The notes beneath the pieces were generated by a model. That model had not been told where the DNA came from and made no database searches. It was given only the letters and a program-made list of their open reading frames with translations. Shown here piece after piece: positions 8,257 through 16,536 of a DNA stretch of 64,000 nucleotides. A program made the translations under genes and the position numbers. Source of the DNA: an uncultured Tropicimonas sp. (GTDB taxonomy: Bacteria; Pseudomonadota; Alphaproteobacteria; Rhodobacterales; Rhodobacteraceae); contig CANLZY010000017.1 in the NCBI GenBank assembly GCA_947495685.1, positions 62,001 through 126,000 on the forward strand, given 5' to 3'. The first letter of the stretch is position 1. Each line of letters begins with the position of its first letter.

Positions 8257-9756
8257 CTATTGCACAAACCCGGTCAGGCGCGGGATCGTCATGCAGATTG
8301 CCGGGAAATAGGTGATCAGGAAGATCACCACGACTTCGACCGCCAGGAATGGCAGGATCGCCCGGGAAATGGCCTCGACCTTTTCACCCGAGACCGCCGA
8401 GGCCACGAACAGCACCAGCCCCATGGGAGGCGTCGCAAGGCCGACGGTCAGGTTGACCGACATGATGATGGCAAAGTGCACCGGATGTACGCCCAGATCG
8501 ACAAATATCGGGCCGAGGATCGGGCCAAGGATGATGATGGCGGGGCCGGCGTCCAGGAACATGCCCACCACGAACAGCAGGATGTTGATCAGGAACAGCA
8601 GGATCAAGGGGTTGTCACTCAGGCCGAGAATGAATGCGGCCATGGTCTCGGGCGCATGGCTCAGGCTGACGACGGTCTTGAAGGACACCGCCGCGCCCAC
8701 CAGCAGCAGGACCGTGGCCGAAGACAGCGCCGCCTTGGTCAGGATCGCCGGAAGATCGCCGAGCTTCATGCTGTGCAGCACGAAGAACGAGATGACGAGT
8801 GCGTAGGCCACGGCGATGGCAGAGGCTTCGGTCGGGGTGAACACGCCGACGAGGATGCCGCCCAGGATGATGATTGGCGTCTGAAGTGGCGCCACGGCCT
8901 TCTTGCAGATGACCCGAAAGTCGTTGGAAACAGACTTGCGAACCCGCATCAGGATGACATGTGCCACCGGCAGGAAGACCACGAAGACGATCCAGCCACT
9001 GACGTTCAACTCGATTCCGGATGTGACGCGCAGCAGGAAGGTGACCAGCGAAAAGCCGACCATCAGAAGCCCGGCAAGGTTCAACCGCAGCAGCACGAAG
9101 GAAACGATTGCTTCCAATGGGCTGATGCTCTGGTTGGCGCTGACGATCCGTTCCGCCTTGGGCAGGTCGTACCGGTCCGCCATCACCCGTACCACGACCA
9201 TCAGGCCGACGCCGACCAGGACGCCCGGCACGATGCCGGCAAGGAACAGCGCCGCGACGCTCTCGCCCATGACATAGGCATAGATGATCATGATGCCCGA
9301 GGGCGGAATGATCGGGCCGATCACCGAACTGGCGGCCGTTACCGCTGCGGCAAATGTCCGGGTGTACCCATTCTTTTCCATCGCCGGGATCAGGGTGGAG
9401 CCGAGCGCCGAGGTGTCTGCCACGGCCGAGCCCGACAGCCCGGCAAACAGGATCGACGACAGGATGTTCACATGCGCCAGCCCGCCACGCAGGTGCCCCA
9501 TCAACGCCTGGGAGAATTCGACAAGGCGGGTGGTGATGCCGCCCTTGTTCATCAACTCGCCGGCCAGAACAAAGAACGGCAGCGCCATCAGCGGGAAACT
9601 GTCCATTCCGTTGTAAAGGTTGCGATACAGCAGGGCGATGTCGCGCTCCTGCCCGTTCAGTTGCAACAACAGCCCGGGCGAAAGCAGCAGTGCAAAAAAC
9701 ACCGGCATCCCGATCAGCAGGAAGATCAGGAAAATAGGGAGGAACAGTGCCAGCAT
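8257..9756 (-). CDS. dctM: TRAP transporter large permease, DctM
   Basis: A 499-residue, strongly hydrophobic protein with many transmembrane segments. Typical DctM blocks are LFAGLSGSAVADTSALGSTL, IIPPSGIMIIYA and VGVFTPTEASAIAV. It is somewhat longer than many DctM proteins (about 425-450) because of a central insert around residues 215-290 that itself has hydrophobic segments. It forms the ion-coupled transport channel in the inner membrane with DctQ. Its ATG overlaps the DctQ stop (TGATG) and it lies 31 nt before dctP, consistent with one operon. Confidence 0.94.
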   Translation of the reverse strand: MLALFLPIFLIFLLIGMPVFFALLLSPGLLLQLNGQERDIALLYRNLYNGMDSFPLMALPFFVLAGELMNKGGITTRLVEFSQALMGHLRGGLAHVNILSSILFAGLSGSAVADTSALGSTLIPAMEKNGYTRTFAAAVTAASSVIGPIIPPSGIMIIYAYVMGESVAALFLAGIVPGVLVGVGLMVVVRVMADRYDLPKAERIVSANQSISPLEAIVSFVLLRLNLAGLLMVGFSLVTFLLRVTSGIELNVSGWIVFVVFLPVAHVILMRVRKSVSNDFRVICKKAVAPLQTPIIILGGILVGVFTPTEASAIAVAYALVISFFVLHSMKLGDLPAILTKAALSSATVLLLVGAAVSFKTVVSLSHAPETMAAFILGLSDNPLILLFLINILLFVVGMFLDAGPAIIILGPILGPIFVDLGVHPVHFAIIMSVNLTVGLATPPMGLVLFVASAVSGEKVEAISRAILPFLAVEVVVIFLITYFPAICMTIPRLTGFVQ

Positions 9757-10340
9757 CAGTCGGCCCCCTGCAGGATCTCGGGAGAGTCATCGTCCGGCAA
9801 TTCGGCATCGGGATCGAACAGGCTGATGAGATTGCGCAGGATCAATTCGATGTTGATCGAGATCAGCAGGATCATGCACACCAGCAGCGAGCCATACATG
9901 TAGCGCAACTGCACCTTGATCGTTTCCATCCCGAACCATTCCAGCGGGATACGCAGCGACGAGCTTTTGAACCGGCCGCCAAAGCCCATCGTGTGGTCCC
10001 AGCCATGCTGGACCCCGACGAACAGAACCCCCAGCGACAGGATCAGGATCACCAGCATCAACAACTGGCCCGGTACGCGGGGCAGGGCCTGGGGCAGCAT
10101 GTCGATGGCGACAAAGGCGCTCCAGCGATAGGCGGACGGCGCCATCAGGCCGGTCATCCACAGCATCAGGAACCGTGCGGCCTCGTCCGGCCAGGCAAGC
10201 GCATTGTTGAGGGCGTAGCGGAAAAAGACCTGCAACAGGATCACAACGACCATCGTGGCAAGGCAAACCCAGGCCACATTCCGTCCGACACGCAAAACCT
10301 GCGTGTTGACCCAAGCAAGCGGACGCAGCAGAGCCAGCAT
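9756..10340 (-). CDS. dctQ: TRAP transporter small permease, DctQ
   Basis: A 194-residue protein with four predicted membrane segments and the DctQ pattern FRYALNNALAWPDEAARFLMLW near residues 41-62. The ATG at 10340 follows a strong purine-rich site (GGGAGGAG); longer in-frame versions would run into the regulatory region and have no homology. It pairs with DctM in the inner membrane. First structural gene of the transporter operon. Confidence 0.93.
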   Translation of the reverse strand: MLALLRPLAWVNTQVLRVGRNVAWVCLATMVVVILLQVFFRYALNNALAWPDEAARFLMLWMTGLMAPSAYRWSAFVAIDMLPQALPRVPGQLLMLVILILSLGVLFVGVQHGWDHTMGFGGRFKSSSLRIPLEWFGMETIKVQLRYMYGSLLVCMILLISINIELILRNLISLFDPDAELPDDDSPEILQGAD

Positions 10341-10400
10341 CAGCTTTTCTCCTCCCTGTCCTCCGGCCGGAACGCCTCGATTCGTTGCGCGCGTTTCCGG

Positions 10401-10432
10401 TTTCGAATTGCTCAAACGCTGATGTAAACGAA
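10401..10432. promoter_or_regulatory. Possible DeoR-type operator upstream of the TRAP genes
   Basis: The 148-bp gap between the regulator and dctQ contains TTTCGAAT (10401-10408) and AAACGAA (10426-10432). The same pair of words appears in front of the DeoR gene itself, although with a different gap (17 nt here, 8 nt there). DeoR-family regulators often bind repeats of TTTC/GAAA words. The match is by eye and unproven. Confidence 0.35.
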
Positions 10433-10488
10433 CCTTTGTGTCAAGCTTTGTTCTGGGGCCGCCGTTCGTGTCGCAGGACGGCGACGGC

Positions 10489-11274
10489 CTAGTCCGCCAG
10501 CACCAGCCCGACCCCCTCGGAGGCGCAGAGCTGGCGCAGTTCGGGGCGGCAGGACCGGTCCGTGACAAAGGTTCGTATCTGTTTCAACTGACCGATGCAC
10601 ACGGGGGCCATGCGGTCGAACTTGGAGCTGTCGGCGCAGAGGATGACGGTGCGCGAACTGGCCAGTATGGCGCGCGCAACCGCGGCCTCCCTGAGGTCGT
10701 AGTCCAGCAAGGCGCCATCCGAGGCAATCGCGGCCACGCCCACGATGGCAATGTCGGCGCGGAACTGGCGGATGAACTCGACAGCGGATTCCCCCAGGAT
10801 CGCGCCGTCCGACCCGCGGATCACCCCGCCGGGCACCATGACTTCGACCCCCGGATATCCCCTTGTTTCATTGGCAAGAGCGACGTTGTCGGTGATCAGC
10901 TTGACCCCGACGTGGTGGCGCAGGTTGCGCGCGACCTCGGCTGTCGTGGTGCCGGCGTTCAGGATCACCGCCGCATTGTTGGGAATCAGCGCGGCCGTGG
11001 CCCGGCCAATGCTTTCCTTCTGCTCGCGGGCGATCTGCTTGCGCACGTCGTAGCCGGTGTACTCGGTTCCGGCCAACAGCGACGCGCCGCCGTGAAACCG
11101 CATGACCCGTCCGGAATCGGCCAGGTGGTTCAGATCCTTGCGAATTGTCTGCGGCGTCGTCTCGAACCGATCCGCCAGATCTTCGACCATGGCGCGGCCA
11201 TTCTGATGCAGATAGCGCAGGATCGCCTGCTGCCTGGCCTTGGAGTTTCGACCAATTTTCATTCCGGCCACCAT
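10489..11274 (-). CDS. DeoR-family transcriptional regulator
   Basis: A 261-residue protein with an N-terminal winged helix (RQQAILRYLHQNGRAMVEDL, then TTPQTIRKDLNHLADSG) and a C-terminal sugar-phosphate sensing domain (NAGTTTAEVARNL, MVPGGVIRGSDGAILG). DeoR regulators typically repress sugar operons and respond to a phosphorylated intermediate. An ATG four codons in (11262) is an alternative start. It sits directly upstream of, and in the same direction as, the TRAP genes, making it the obvious local regulator of the transport and catabolic blocks. Confidence 0.93.
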   Translation of the reverse strand: MVAGMKIGRNSKARQQAILRYLHQNGRAMVEDLADRFETTPQTIRKDLNHLADSGRVMRFHGGASLLAGTEYTGYDVRKQIAREQKESIGRATAALIPNNAAVILNAGTTTAEVARNLRHHVGVKLITDNVALANETRGYPGVEVMVPGGVIRGSDGAILGESAVEFIRQFRADIAIVGVAAIASDGALLDYDLREAAVARAILASSRTVILCADSSKFDRMAPVCIGQLKQIRTFVTDRSCRPELRQLCASEGVGLVLAD

Positions 11275-11287
11275 CGAGCCCCTATTT

Positions 11288-11313
11288 CTTTCGAATGAAA
11301 CATCAAACGAAAG
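11288..11313. promoter_or_regulatory. Putative DeoR autoregulatory operator
   Basis: An inverted repeat CTTTCG-N14-CGAAAG lies 14 nt upstream of the regulator start. On the minus strand it contains successive TTTC/TTTG words (TTTCGTTTGATGTTTC), resembling the TTTC-repeat operators known for several DeoR-family sugar repressors. Position and symmetry fit autoregulation. Confidence 0.45.
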
Positions 11314-11633
11314 GCGTTGGGAAGGGGGAATCTGCCCGAATTCGTCGCCTCGGCCGTCGGATCAACACCGTGGCGGTGCGGACTTCTGGTCGTATCGGTA
11401 GAATCCAGGGGGCGTTTTGACCCAAAAACAAGCCGAAACGATCAAAGTTTCGGTCGCAATGGCGGGGATGCGCGGAGGCGATGGCCCGGACCTGGGGGTT
11501 TGACCGGTTTTTGGGTCGAAACGACCCATGGTTCCGGTCGAACCGGCGGGCGGTGCCGCTTGGGCGGCGGGACGACGGACCGGGCGGCGCGCGGGCGCTG
11601 CCCCACACCTGGGCCGGACCAGGATCGCCACCT
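11314..11633. other. Non-coding stretch with nested inverted repeats
   Basis: No convincing gene is seen. TTTTGACCCAAAAAC (11415-11429) is complementary, with one mismatch, to GTTTTTGGGTCGAAA (11507-11521). Between them CCGAAAC (11433-11439) and GTTTCGG (11447-11453) form a 7-bp hairpin. The arrangement could fold into one RNA structure or be a degenerate repeat. It lies upstream of the DeoR gene and downstream of the Hint gene, both on the minus strand. Confidence 0.4.
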
Positions 11634-12779
11634 TCAAGATTGAGCCGCAGTCCTCACGTCGCCCGCAGCACTCGAGTGGCGTTCTTGTATGGCCTCGGCC
11701 TCGTACCGCTCCATGGCCAGATCAACGTCCCACTTCGCACACTCTTTCGAGAGGTCGTTCTGAGCATTTCGCGACTCCGCAATCCGCCGCCGCGCCGTGC
11801 CGACCTCGATGAACTCTCGCGCTGGCGGGCCATTCAGCGGCACGCGGGATGTCGGGGGGGCGTCGAACATCTGGCGCAACGCCGCGCGTTCGGAGGCCGT
11901 CAGTCCCTTGACCACCATGGATCCGATCAACAGCGATTCCGACAGGCACCCGTTGGCGATGACGATCTCGTGCCGGTCACAGGCAAAGTGACACCACAGG
12001 ATCCTGTCCTTGCCATTCATCGACCGTATGCCGGGGAGCCTTGTCAGGGCTTTCGCGGGGACCAGCACTTCGGACTTGAACGGAGCCTGCAACTGCCCGT
12101 GCCCACCGGCAAAGATCCGGTGTTGCGGCGACACGATCAGATCCCGCTCGGGGTGGCCATGTCCAAAGGCATTGGCGGCAATCAGGATCGGCTTCTTGTC
12201 CTGTTCGCTCGTCGAGAGCACCTGAACGTCCTGACGCACCCAGCGGATCGGTTGCGGGCCATGATCCAGCGTCATGACCAGATCACCGGCCTTCAGCGCT
12301 TCGATCGGCACCGCCGCTCCGGGCGTTTCGATCAGCGTTCCCTCGGCATAACAGGTATATCGGAAATTCTCGGGGTCTTGATCGGAGGTCCAGAACGCAT
12401 TTGGACTGCTTGGGCCACCGCCATTGTCCCAGTACCAGGATTCCACATCGAACCCGGGGGTGTAGATCACCTGGTACAGCTCGCCGGTGTTGGAGTTGAT
12501 CCCCTCGAACACGACGGCCCCCTGGTCGGGGCCCAGATAGTCCGAGCGGATGACCACGGCGTCTTCCATGGTGCCGCCACCGTGGCCCGACCAGGTAAGA
12601 TCATAGGTCTCGCCGGTTACAAAGGTACCGGGGTCCGTGTCCTCGTCATTCGAGGTGATGGTGAAGTCCGCCGTGGAGTTGGGCGGGTGATCGAAATAGC
12701 TCCAATCCGGATCCCAATTCACATTGTCGCCGCTGGCGGCTGCGAACTGGTTGTCGGGTGGTGTGTAAGTCGTCGGCAT
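11634..12779 (-). CDS. Hedgehog/intein (Hint) domain protein
   Basis: A 381-residue protein. Residues from about 143 onward match the Hint_2 type: CYAEGTLIETPGAAVPIEAL with the nucleophile-position Cys143, then AGDLVMTLDHGPQPIRWV, and the later histidine-containing block LIVSPQHRIFAGG. The first 142 residues form a separate acidic, Gly/Asp/Asn-rich domain of unknown type without a signal peptide. Such Hint proteins are abundant in Rhodobacterales and often carry secreted or RTX-like N-terminal parts; in most, true splicing activity is not established. The neighbour upstream is the sulfatase, separated by a strong hairpin, so it is probably a separate unit. Confidence 0.85.
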   Translation of the reverse strand: MPTTYTPPDNQFAAASGDNVNWDPDWSYFDHPPNSTADFTITSNDEDTDPGTFVTGETYDLTWSGHGGGTMEDAVVIRSDYLGPDQGAVVFEGINSNTGELYQVIYTPGFDVESWYWDNGGGPSSPNAFWTSDQDPENFRYTCYAEGTLIETPGAAVPIEALKAGDLVMTLDHGPQPIRWVRQDVQVLSTSEQDKKPILIAANAFGHGHPERDLIVSPQHRIFAGGHGQLQAPFKSEVLVPAKALTRLPGIRSMNGKDRILWCHFACDRHEIVIANGCLSESLLIGSMVVKGLTASERAALRQMFDAPPTSRVPLNGPPAREFIEVGTARRRIAESRNAQNDLSKECAKWDVDLAMERYEAEAIQERHSSAAGDVRTAAQS

Positions 12780-13020
12780 GGCTATGCGTCCTTCGGCGGC
12801 CTCCGGCCATGCTGGTCAAAAACATCTTTTGATCCGGTTAACGCCCGAGTCTTTCGACTCGGCCCAGCAAAAGCGGGGCCATGCACCGGCGGGCCCACAG
12901 GCGAAGGCTCGGCACCATGGCTTGGACGCCGTCAAACCTGCGCCCGGGCTGTCAAGGATTTGGACCTGCAGGGCGGGCAACCCCGCGTCGCGTCATGGCG
13001 ACCCTCGGTCCGCAAGGTCG

Positions 13021-13056
13021 CCTTGGCGCAGCAGCCCGCAAGCTGCTGCGCCAAGG
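13021..13056 (-). terminator. Strong 15-bp hairpin after the sulfatase gene
   Basis: CCTTGGCGCAGCAGC (13021-13035) pairs perfectly with GCTGCTGCGCCAAGG (13042-13056) over a 6-nt loop. It lies 7 nt past the sulfatase stop. No T-run follows on the minus strand, so termination may be inefficient or the hairpin may protect the mRNA end. Confidence 0.65.
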
Positions 13057-13063
13057 GGTGTGT

Positions 13064-14707
13064 TTACTGGTCCTGCCAGCTCGCAAATGTCTCGCGGGCC
13101 AGTTCGCTTTCGGGGCGCAAGTTCTCGATGCCGCCGTAGGGCTGATCCTTGCCGATCGGGCGGTGCGGGTATTTCGCGATCATCTTGGCATGGCGCTTTG
13201 CCATGTCCTGAAAGGATGCGCCCGACCAGAGCGATCCACCGATGTCGGGGGTGGTCTCCCGAGGATCGCGCAGGATGTTGAAGACCGGCGCTGCGGCCCC
13301 CGGCACACCCGGTGCGGGCATGTGCATCTTGAACTCCTGCTTCACGATCGACCGCAGGACCGGCCCCTCGTAGATATAGACATAGTCCCGGCGCGAGTTT
13401 CCTTCGCCTTCCAGCAACAGGGCTGTCTGGTCGACACCGTCGATCACCCGGTCGCGCGGGATGAACTCTGTTCCACCGGCGATACGTGCCAACGTGGTGT
13501 AGAGGTCGGAGACGTGGATGATGTCGCCGGCGTAGCTGCCCCCCTCGATGGCTTGCGGCCACCGCACGAAGGCATCCACACGCACGCCGCCTTCGAGGTG
13601 CTCGGCCTTGCCGCCCCGGTAGATCAGCTCGATCATGCCGGAATTGGGCGAGTACTGCTTGAAGATGCCGTTATCGGCCATGAACACGACAAGCGTGTTC
13701 TCGGCAATGCCAAGCGCGTCGACCTTGGCCATGAGATCGCCGACCCATTCGTCAAGGACTTCCATCTTGTCGGCCATGAAGCCGCCGTTGCGGGAGCGTT
13801 GCTGATCGCCATAGGTGAAGTTGAGCGGGTAGAGCGGCCAGTACTGGAGGAAGAACGGCTCTTCCTCGCCGGCGAGACGCTCCAGCTGTTCCAGCGCCTG
13901 GCGTTGGTAGGTTTCGTTCATGCGCTCGTAATGGCCCTGCGTCCATTCCTCGCCGGCCTCGAGACCGACTTCGCGGGCCTGCTCTCCGGCCTTTGCCTCA
14001 AGCCCGGTCACCAGGCCGTAGGGTTTGAACCGCTGGTCGATGGCGAATTCGCTCGACTGGGTCGAGGGGTGCCAGCCGTTCAGGTTGGTTGCCTTCGCGG
14101 CCTCAGGGGTCATCAGGCTCAGTTGAACCTGCTGGTGAACCGGGAAAAACGCGAGATCGAAGCCCTGATTGTGGGGGAAGGATTCCTCGATATCGCCCTG
14201 GTGCCATTTGCCGACATGGGCCGTGTTGTAGCCCGATTGCTTGAGCACCTCGGCGATGGTGACCGCTTCGCCGGCCAGGCCTTCGCCCACGAGGGCGACC
14301 TTGACCTCTTCCTGTCCGGCCCGGACCGGGTGGCTTCCGGTCAGGAAGGCGGTGCGCGTCGGCGTGCAGGAGGGTTCCGTGTACATGCGCATCAACGCGA
14401 GGCTTTCGGAGGCGAAATCGTTGATGTTCGGGGTGTCGAACCCGGCGACGTAGTTCATCGCCCGGTTGCCCATCAGCCCGAAGCTGACGTCATCGATCAG
14501 CACATAGAGGATGTTGGGCGGCTTTCCGTCGTTGGCCTCGCGAAGCTCTGCCAGCCGGGAGTCGATCCGGGTGTCCTGTGTGGCCCATTCCTCGCCCATC
14601 TGGGCTTTCAGGAAGGTGTACTCTCCGTCGTGGATGATCGGGCCGTCCTGCGCCGTGGCGGTCGACGCAGCAATCATTGCGCCTAGCGCGCCTGCTAGCA
14701 GTTTCAT
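13064..14707 (-). CDS. Sulfatase (arylsulfatase family), exported
   Basis: A 547-residue protein with a signal peptide ending STATA-Q near residue 20. The type I sulfatase motif CTPTRTAFLTG begins at Cys114, the residue that would be converted to formylglycine. Metal-binding aspartates occur at VLIDD (72-73), and HVGKWHQGD and FMADNG are further active-site blocks. It would hydrolyse sulfate esters in the periplasm. Cys-type sulfatases need an FGE or anSME maturase, which is not in this window. The nearby sugar and TRAP locus makes a sulfated or acidic carbohydrate plausible as substrate, but this is inference from distance only. Confidence 0.93.
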   Translation of the reverse strand: MKLLAGALGAMIAASTATAQDGPIIHDGEYTFLKAQMGEEWATQDTRIDSRLAELREANDGKPPNILYVLIDDVSFGLMGNRAMNYVAGFDTPNINDFASESLALMRMYTEPSCTPTRTAFLTGSHPVRAGQEEVKVALVGEGLAGEAVTIAEVLKQSGYNTAHVGKWHQGDIEESFPHNQGFDLAFFPVHQQVQLSLMTPEAAKATNLNGWHPSTQSSEFAIDQRFKPYGLVTGLEAKAGEQAREVGLEAGEEWTQGHYERMNETYQRQALEQLERLAGEEEPFFLQYWPLYPLNFTYGDQQRSRNGGFMADKMEVLDEWVGDLMAKVDALGIAENTLVVFMADNGIFKQYSPNSGMIELIYRGGKAEHLEGGVRVDAFVRWPQAIEGGSYAGDIIHVSDLYTTLARIAGGTEFIPRDRVIDGVDQTALLLEGEGNSRRDYVYIYEGPVLRSIVKQEFKMHMPAPGVPGAAAPVFNILRDPRETTPDIGGSLWSGASFQDMAKRHAKMIAKYPHRPIGKDQPYGGIENLRPESELARETFASWQDQ

Positions 14708-15055
14708 TGGATCTCCCTTCGCTTCGATAAGCGGTCAACACTAGGTCGCCGATCGGGGAGATCAAGGACGATGGCGTGCCTGACAAAGATCTTTGGGATG
14801 GAGTTCTTCCATCGGACACTCTGGCAGCGGGCAGGGAACGTGGAGACGCCCGCCCGGCCGCCGGGGAGACTGCCTCCTGAAACCCTGTCTGGTGGCAATC
14901 GCCGCAAGTGCAATATCCGTCGTCCTGCTGACCCGGATTCCGGCGACGGGACGGCAACCGGACCCTTCGGGTGCTGTTTTCACGGTCGGCTGTGGGGATA
15001 TTGCGGGCGTCGGACGGCTCTGGCACCATACAGGGGACTTGCGAGGGAGCTTGAC
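14708..15055. other. Intergenic region between divergent sulfatase and VOC genes
   Basis: About 350 bp separate the two divergent starts. Plus-strand codons continue in frame upstream of the VOC gene but show no family character. I see no clear repeat, RNA gene or palindromic operator here; it must hold both promoters. Confidence 0.4.
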
Positions 15056-15445
15056 TTGGAAGACGGGGACAGCACGCCGGACGGGCATCAAACGATCACA
15101 CCCTATTTCACAGTTGTCGACGCAGACCGGCTGATCGAATTTCTGACGGCTGCGTTCGATGCGCGCGTGATCCGCGAAAACCGGTACGATGACACGCGCA
15201 TCCAGCACGCACGACTGCGAATAGGCAACGCAATCATCATGCTGAACGAAAGCTCTGACGCCTACCCGGCCAATACATCTCAGATGCACCTGTACGTGGG
15301 CGATGCCGATGCCGCGTATGAACTGGCTTTGAAATCGGGGGCCGTGTCCCTGATGGAGCCCAATGATCGACCGCATGGCGACCGGATGGCCGGCATAAAG
15401 GACCCATGTGGCAACATTTGGTGGCTTGCCACACATCGCTCGTAA
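15056..15445 (+). CDS. VOC-superfamily (PhnB/glyoxalase-like) protein
   Basis: About 129 residues with the glyoxalase/bleomycin-resistance pattern: ITPYFTVVDADRLIEFL, then MHLYVGDADAAYELALKSGA and the C-terminal DPCGNIWWLAT. Such single-domain proteins dimerise to make a metal site and bind small electrophiles or antibiotics. The start is judged to be the TTG at 15056, six bases after GGGAG; there is no closer ATG, and the longer frame adds an unrelated leader. Stand-alone gene; substrate unknown. Confidence 0.75.
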   Translation: MEDGDSTPDGHQTITPYFTVVDADRLIEFLTAAFDARVIRENRYDDTRIQHARLRIGNAIIMLNESSDAYPANTSQMHLYVGDADAAYELALKSGAVSLMEPNDRPHGDRMAGIKDPCGNIWWLATHRS

Positions 15446-15831
15446 ATCGGGAAGCTTCAGGGAGACGCAACGGTTGCCCTGCCAAGGTCGGGCATGGGCC
15501 GGGGTGCTCTGGCTTTGCTTGCAGGACGCGTTGTCCGGGCCGGATGCTGCGGCAGAACCGGGGGCCGCCTTGCCGACCCAAGGGACGCTCGTTGCGCTTG
15601 CTGCATTGGTCGCCGGGACCAACCGCCATCCTGCAAGCGGGTCGAGACCCGGACGCTCAAGGTCGATTACACTTGGGGCGGCCCAGCGGACGACGTCAGC
15701 TTTCGGTGCGGTTGCGCGGTTGTCTGCCAACCATCAACGTCTCTTGCGAGGAGACCGGCGCGGGCCAGAGTGCGCACCCCGTGTCCCGCCACGAGGCGTC
15801 CAGTATAGACTCGCGTCGCCACGGGAACCGG
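15446..15831. other. Gap with no supported gene
   Basis: About 390 bp between the convergent VOC and DUF1629-like genes. Several overlapping open frames exist on both strands, but none has a ribosome-binding site plus recognisable protein character. It may contain decayed accessory DNA. Confidence 0.35.
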
Positions 15832-16473
15832 CTATCCAAGCTTGCGAAGAAAAAACGCCTTTTCAAGACCTGCATCAACGAGCGCTTCGGCCAGGTCCGA
15901 ACTCAGGAAAATGCAGTCGTCAATGGCCGGGTCTCCCCAATAGTCGGGCCGATCAACCGGGAGGTCCAGAAGTCTTACCTTTGTCCATGCGGTCTTGTCG
16001 GTCGGTAGAAAATACCGCTGCGGATCTGAGTACCGAACCTTGCGCAGATCCGGCGAGGTTGGATCGATTGTGTGCAGCCGTGACCTTGAAACCAGGCCGA
16101 AAACCTTGACGTCGATCTGTGTCGTGTTGTCCTGCTCGTACAAATCGAACGGAACAAGCGTCGCATCCCCCAGATCGAAACGGGAAAATATCGCCGCCAC
16201 ATCGTCGCGCAAGAACACGAAACCGTTGGTAAATACCCGCCGGACCTTTCCTGCGTATGGCTTGGCATCCCCATCGTCCCACACCAGGCGCCTGGGGTAT
16301 TCGTCATCGGAAAACGGCTCGCCCAGTCTGATCCGGCGTAAGACGTCACCGAGTTCTGTTGCCCCGTCGGGGAACATCTGGCCCGGTTTGGCATCCGCGC
16401 GTCGCCAGAAACCGAACGCGGTTTGGGCCTCGGATCGGCGTTCGATTTCGCTTGTCCAGATTGTGCTACTCAT
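15832..16473 (-). CDS. DUF1629-like protein (candidate immunity-type protein)
   Basis: A 213-residue soluble protein. The C-terminal part, DDCIFLSSDLAEALVDAGLE followed by KAFFLRKLG, and the internal NGFVFLRDDVAAIFSRFDLG resemble the DUF1629/Imm11-type fold, members of which occur beside polymorphic toxins as immunity proteins. This is pattern recognition and not certain. Directly upstream on the same strand lies a coding-like fragment without a clear start (16537-16827), which could be the end of a lost partner gene. Alternatively the gene is an unrelated orphan. Confidence 0.5.
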   Translation of the reverse strand: MSSTIWTSEIERRSEAQTAFGFWRRADAKPGQMFPDGATELGDVLRRIRLGEPFSDDEYPRRLVWDDGDAKPYAGKVRRVFTNGFVFLRDDVAAIFSRFDLGDATLVPFDLYEQDNTTQIDVKVFGLVSRSRLHTIDPTSPDLRKVRYSDPQRYFLPTDKTAWTKVRLLDLPVDRPDYWGDPAIDDCIFLSSDLAEALVDAGLEKAFFLRKLG

Positions 16474-16536
16474 GGGGATCGATCCTGCACCATTACAATC
16501 AATGTCGGGAGCATCGGGTGTCTGAAGCTCCCGATC

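Noticed and set aside
11481-13139. 552-codon plus-strand frame across the Hint gene
   Set aside because: Overlaps the Hint gene on the opposite strand, with no motif and no ribosome-binding site.
15446-15831. Possible remnant gene between VOC and DUF1629-like genes
   Set aside because: Several overlapping frames, none with recognisable motifs; left as unassigned.
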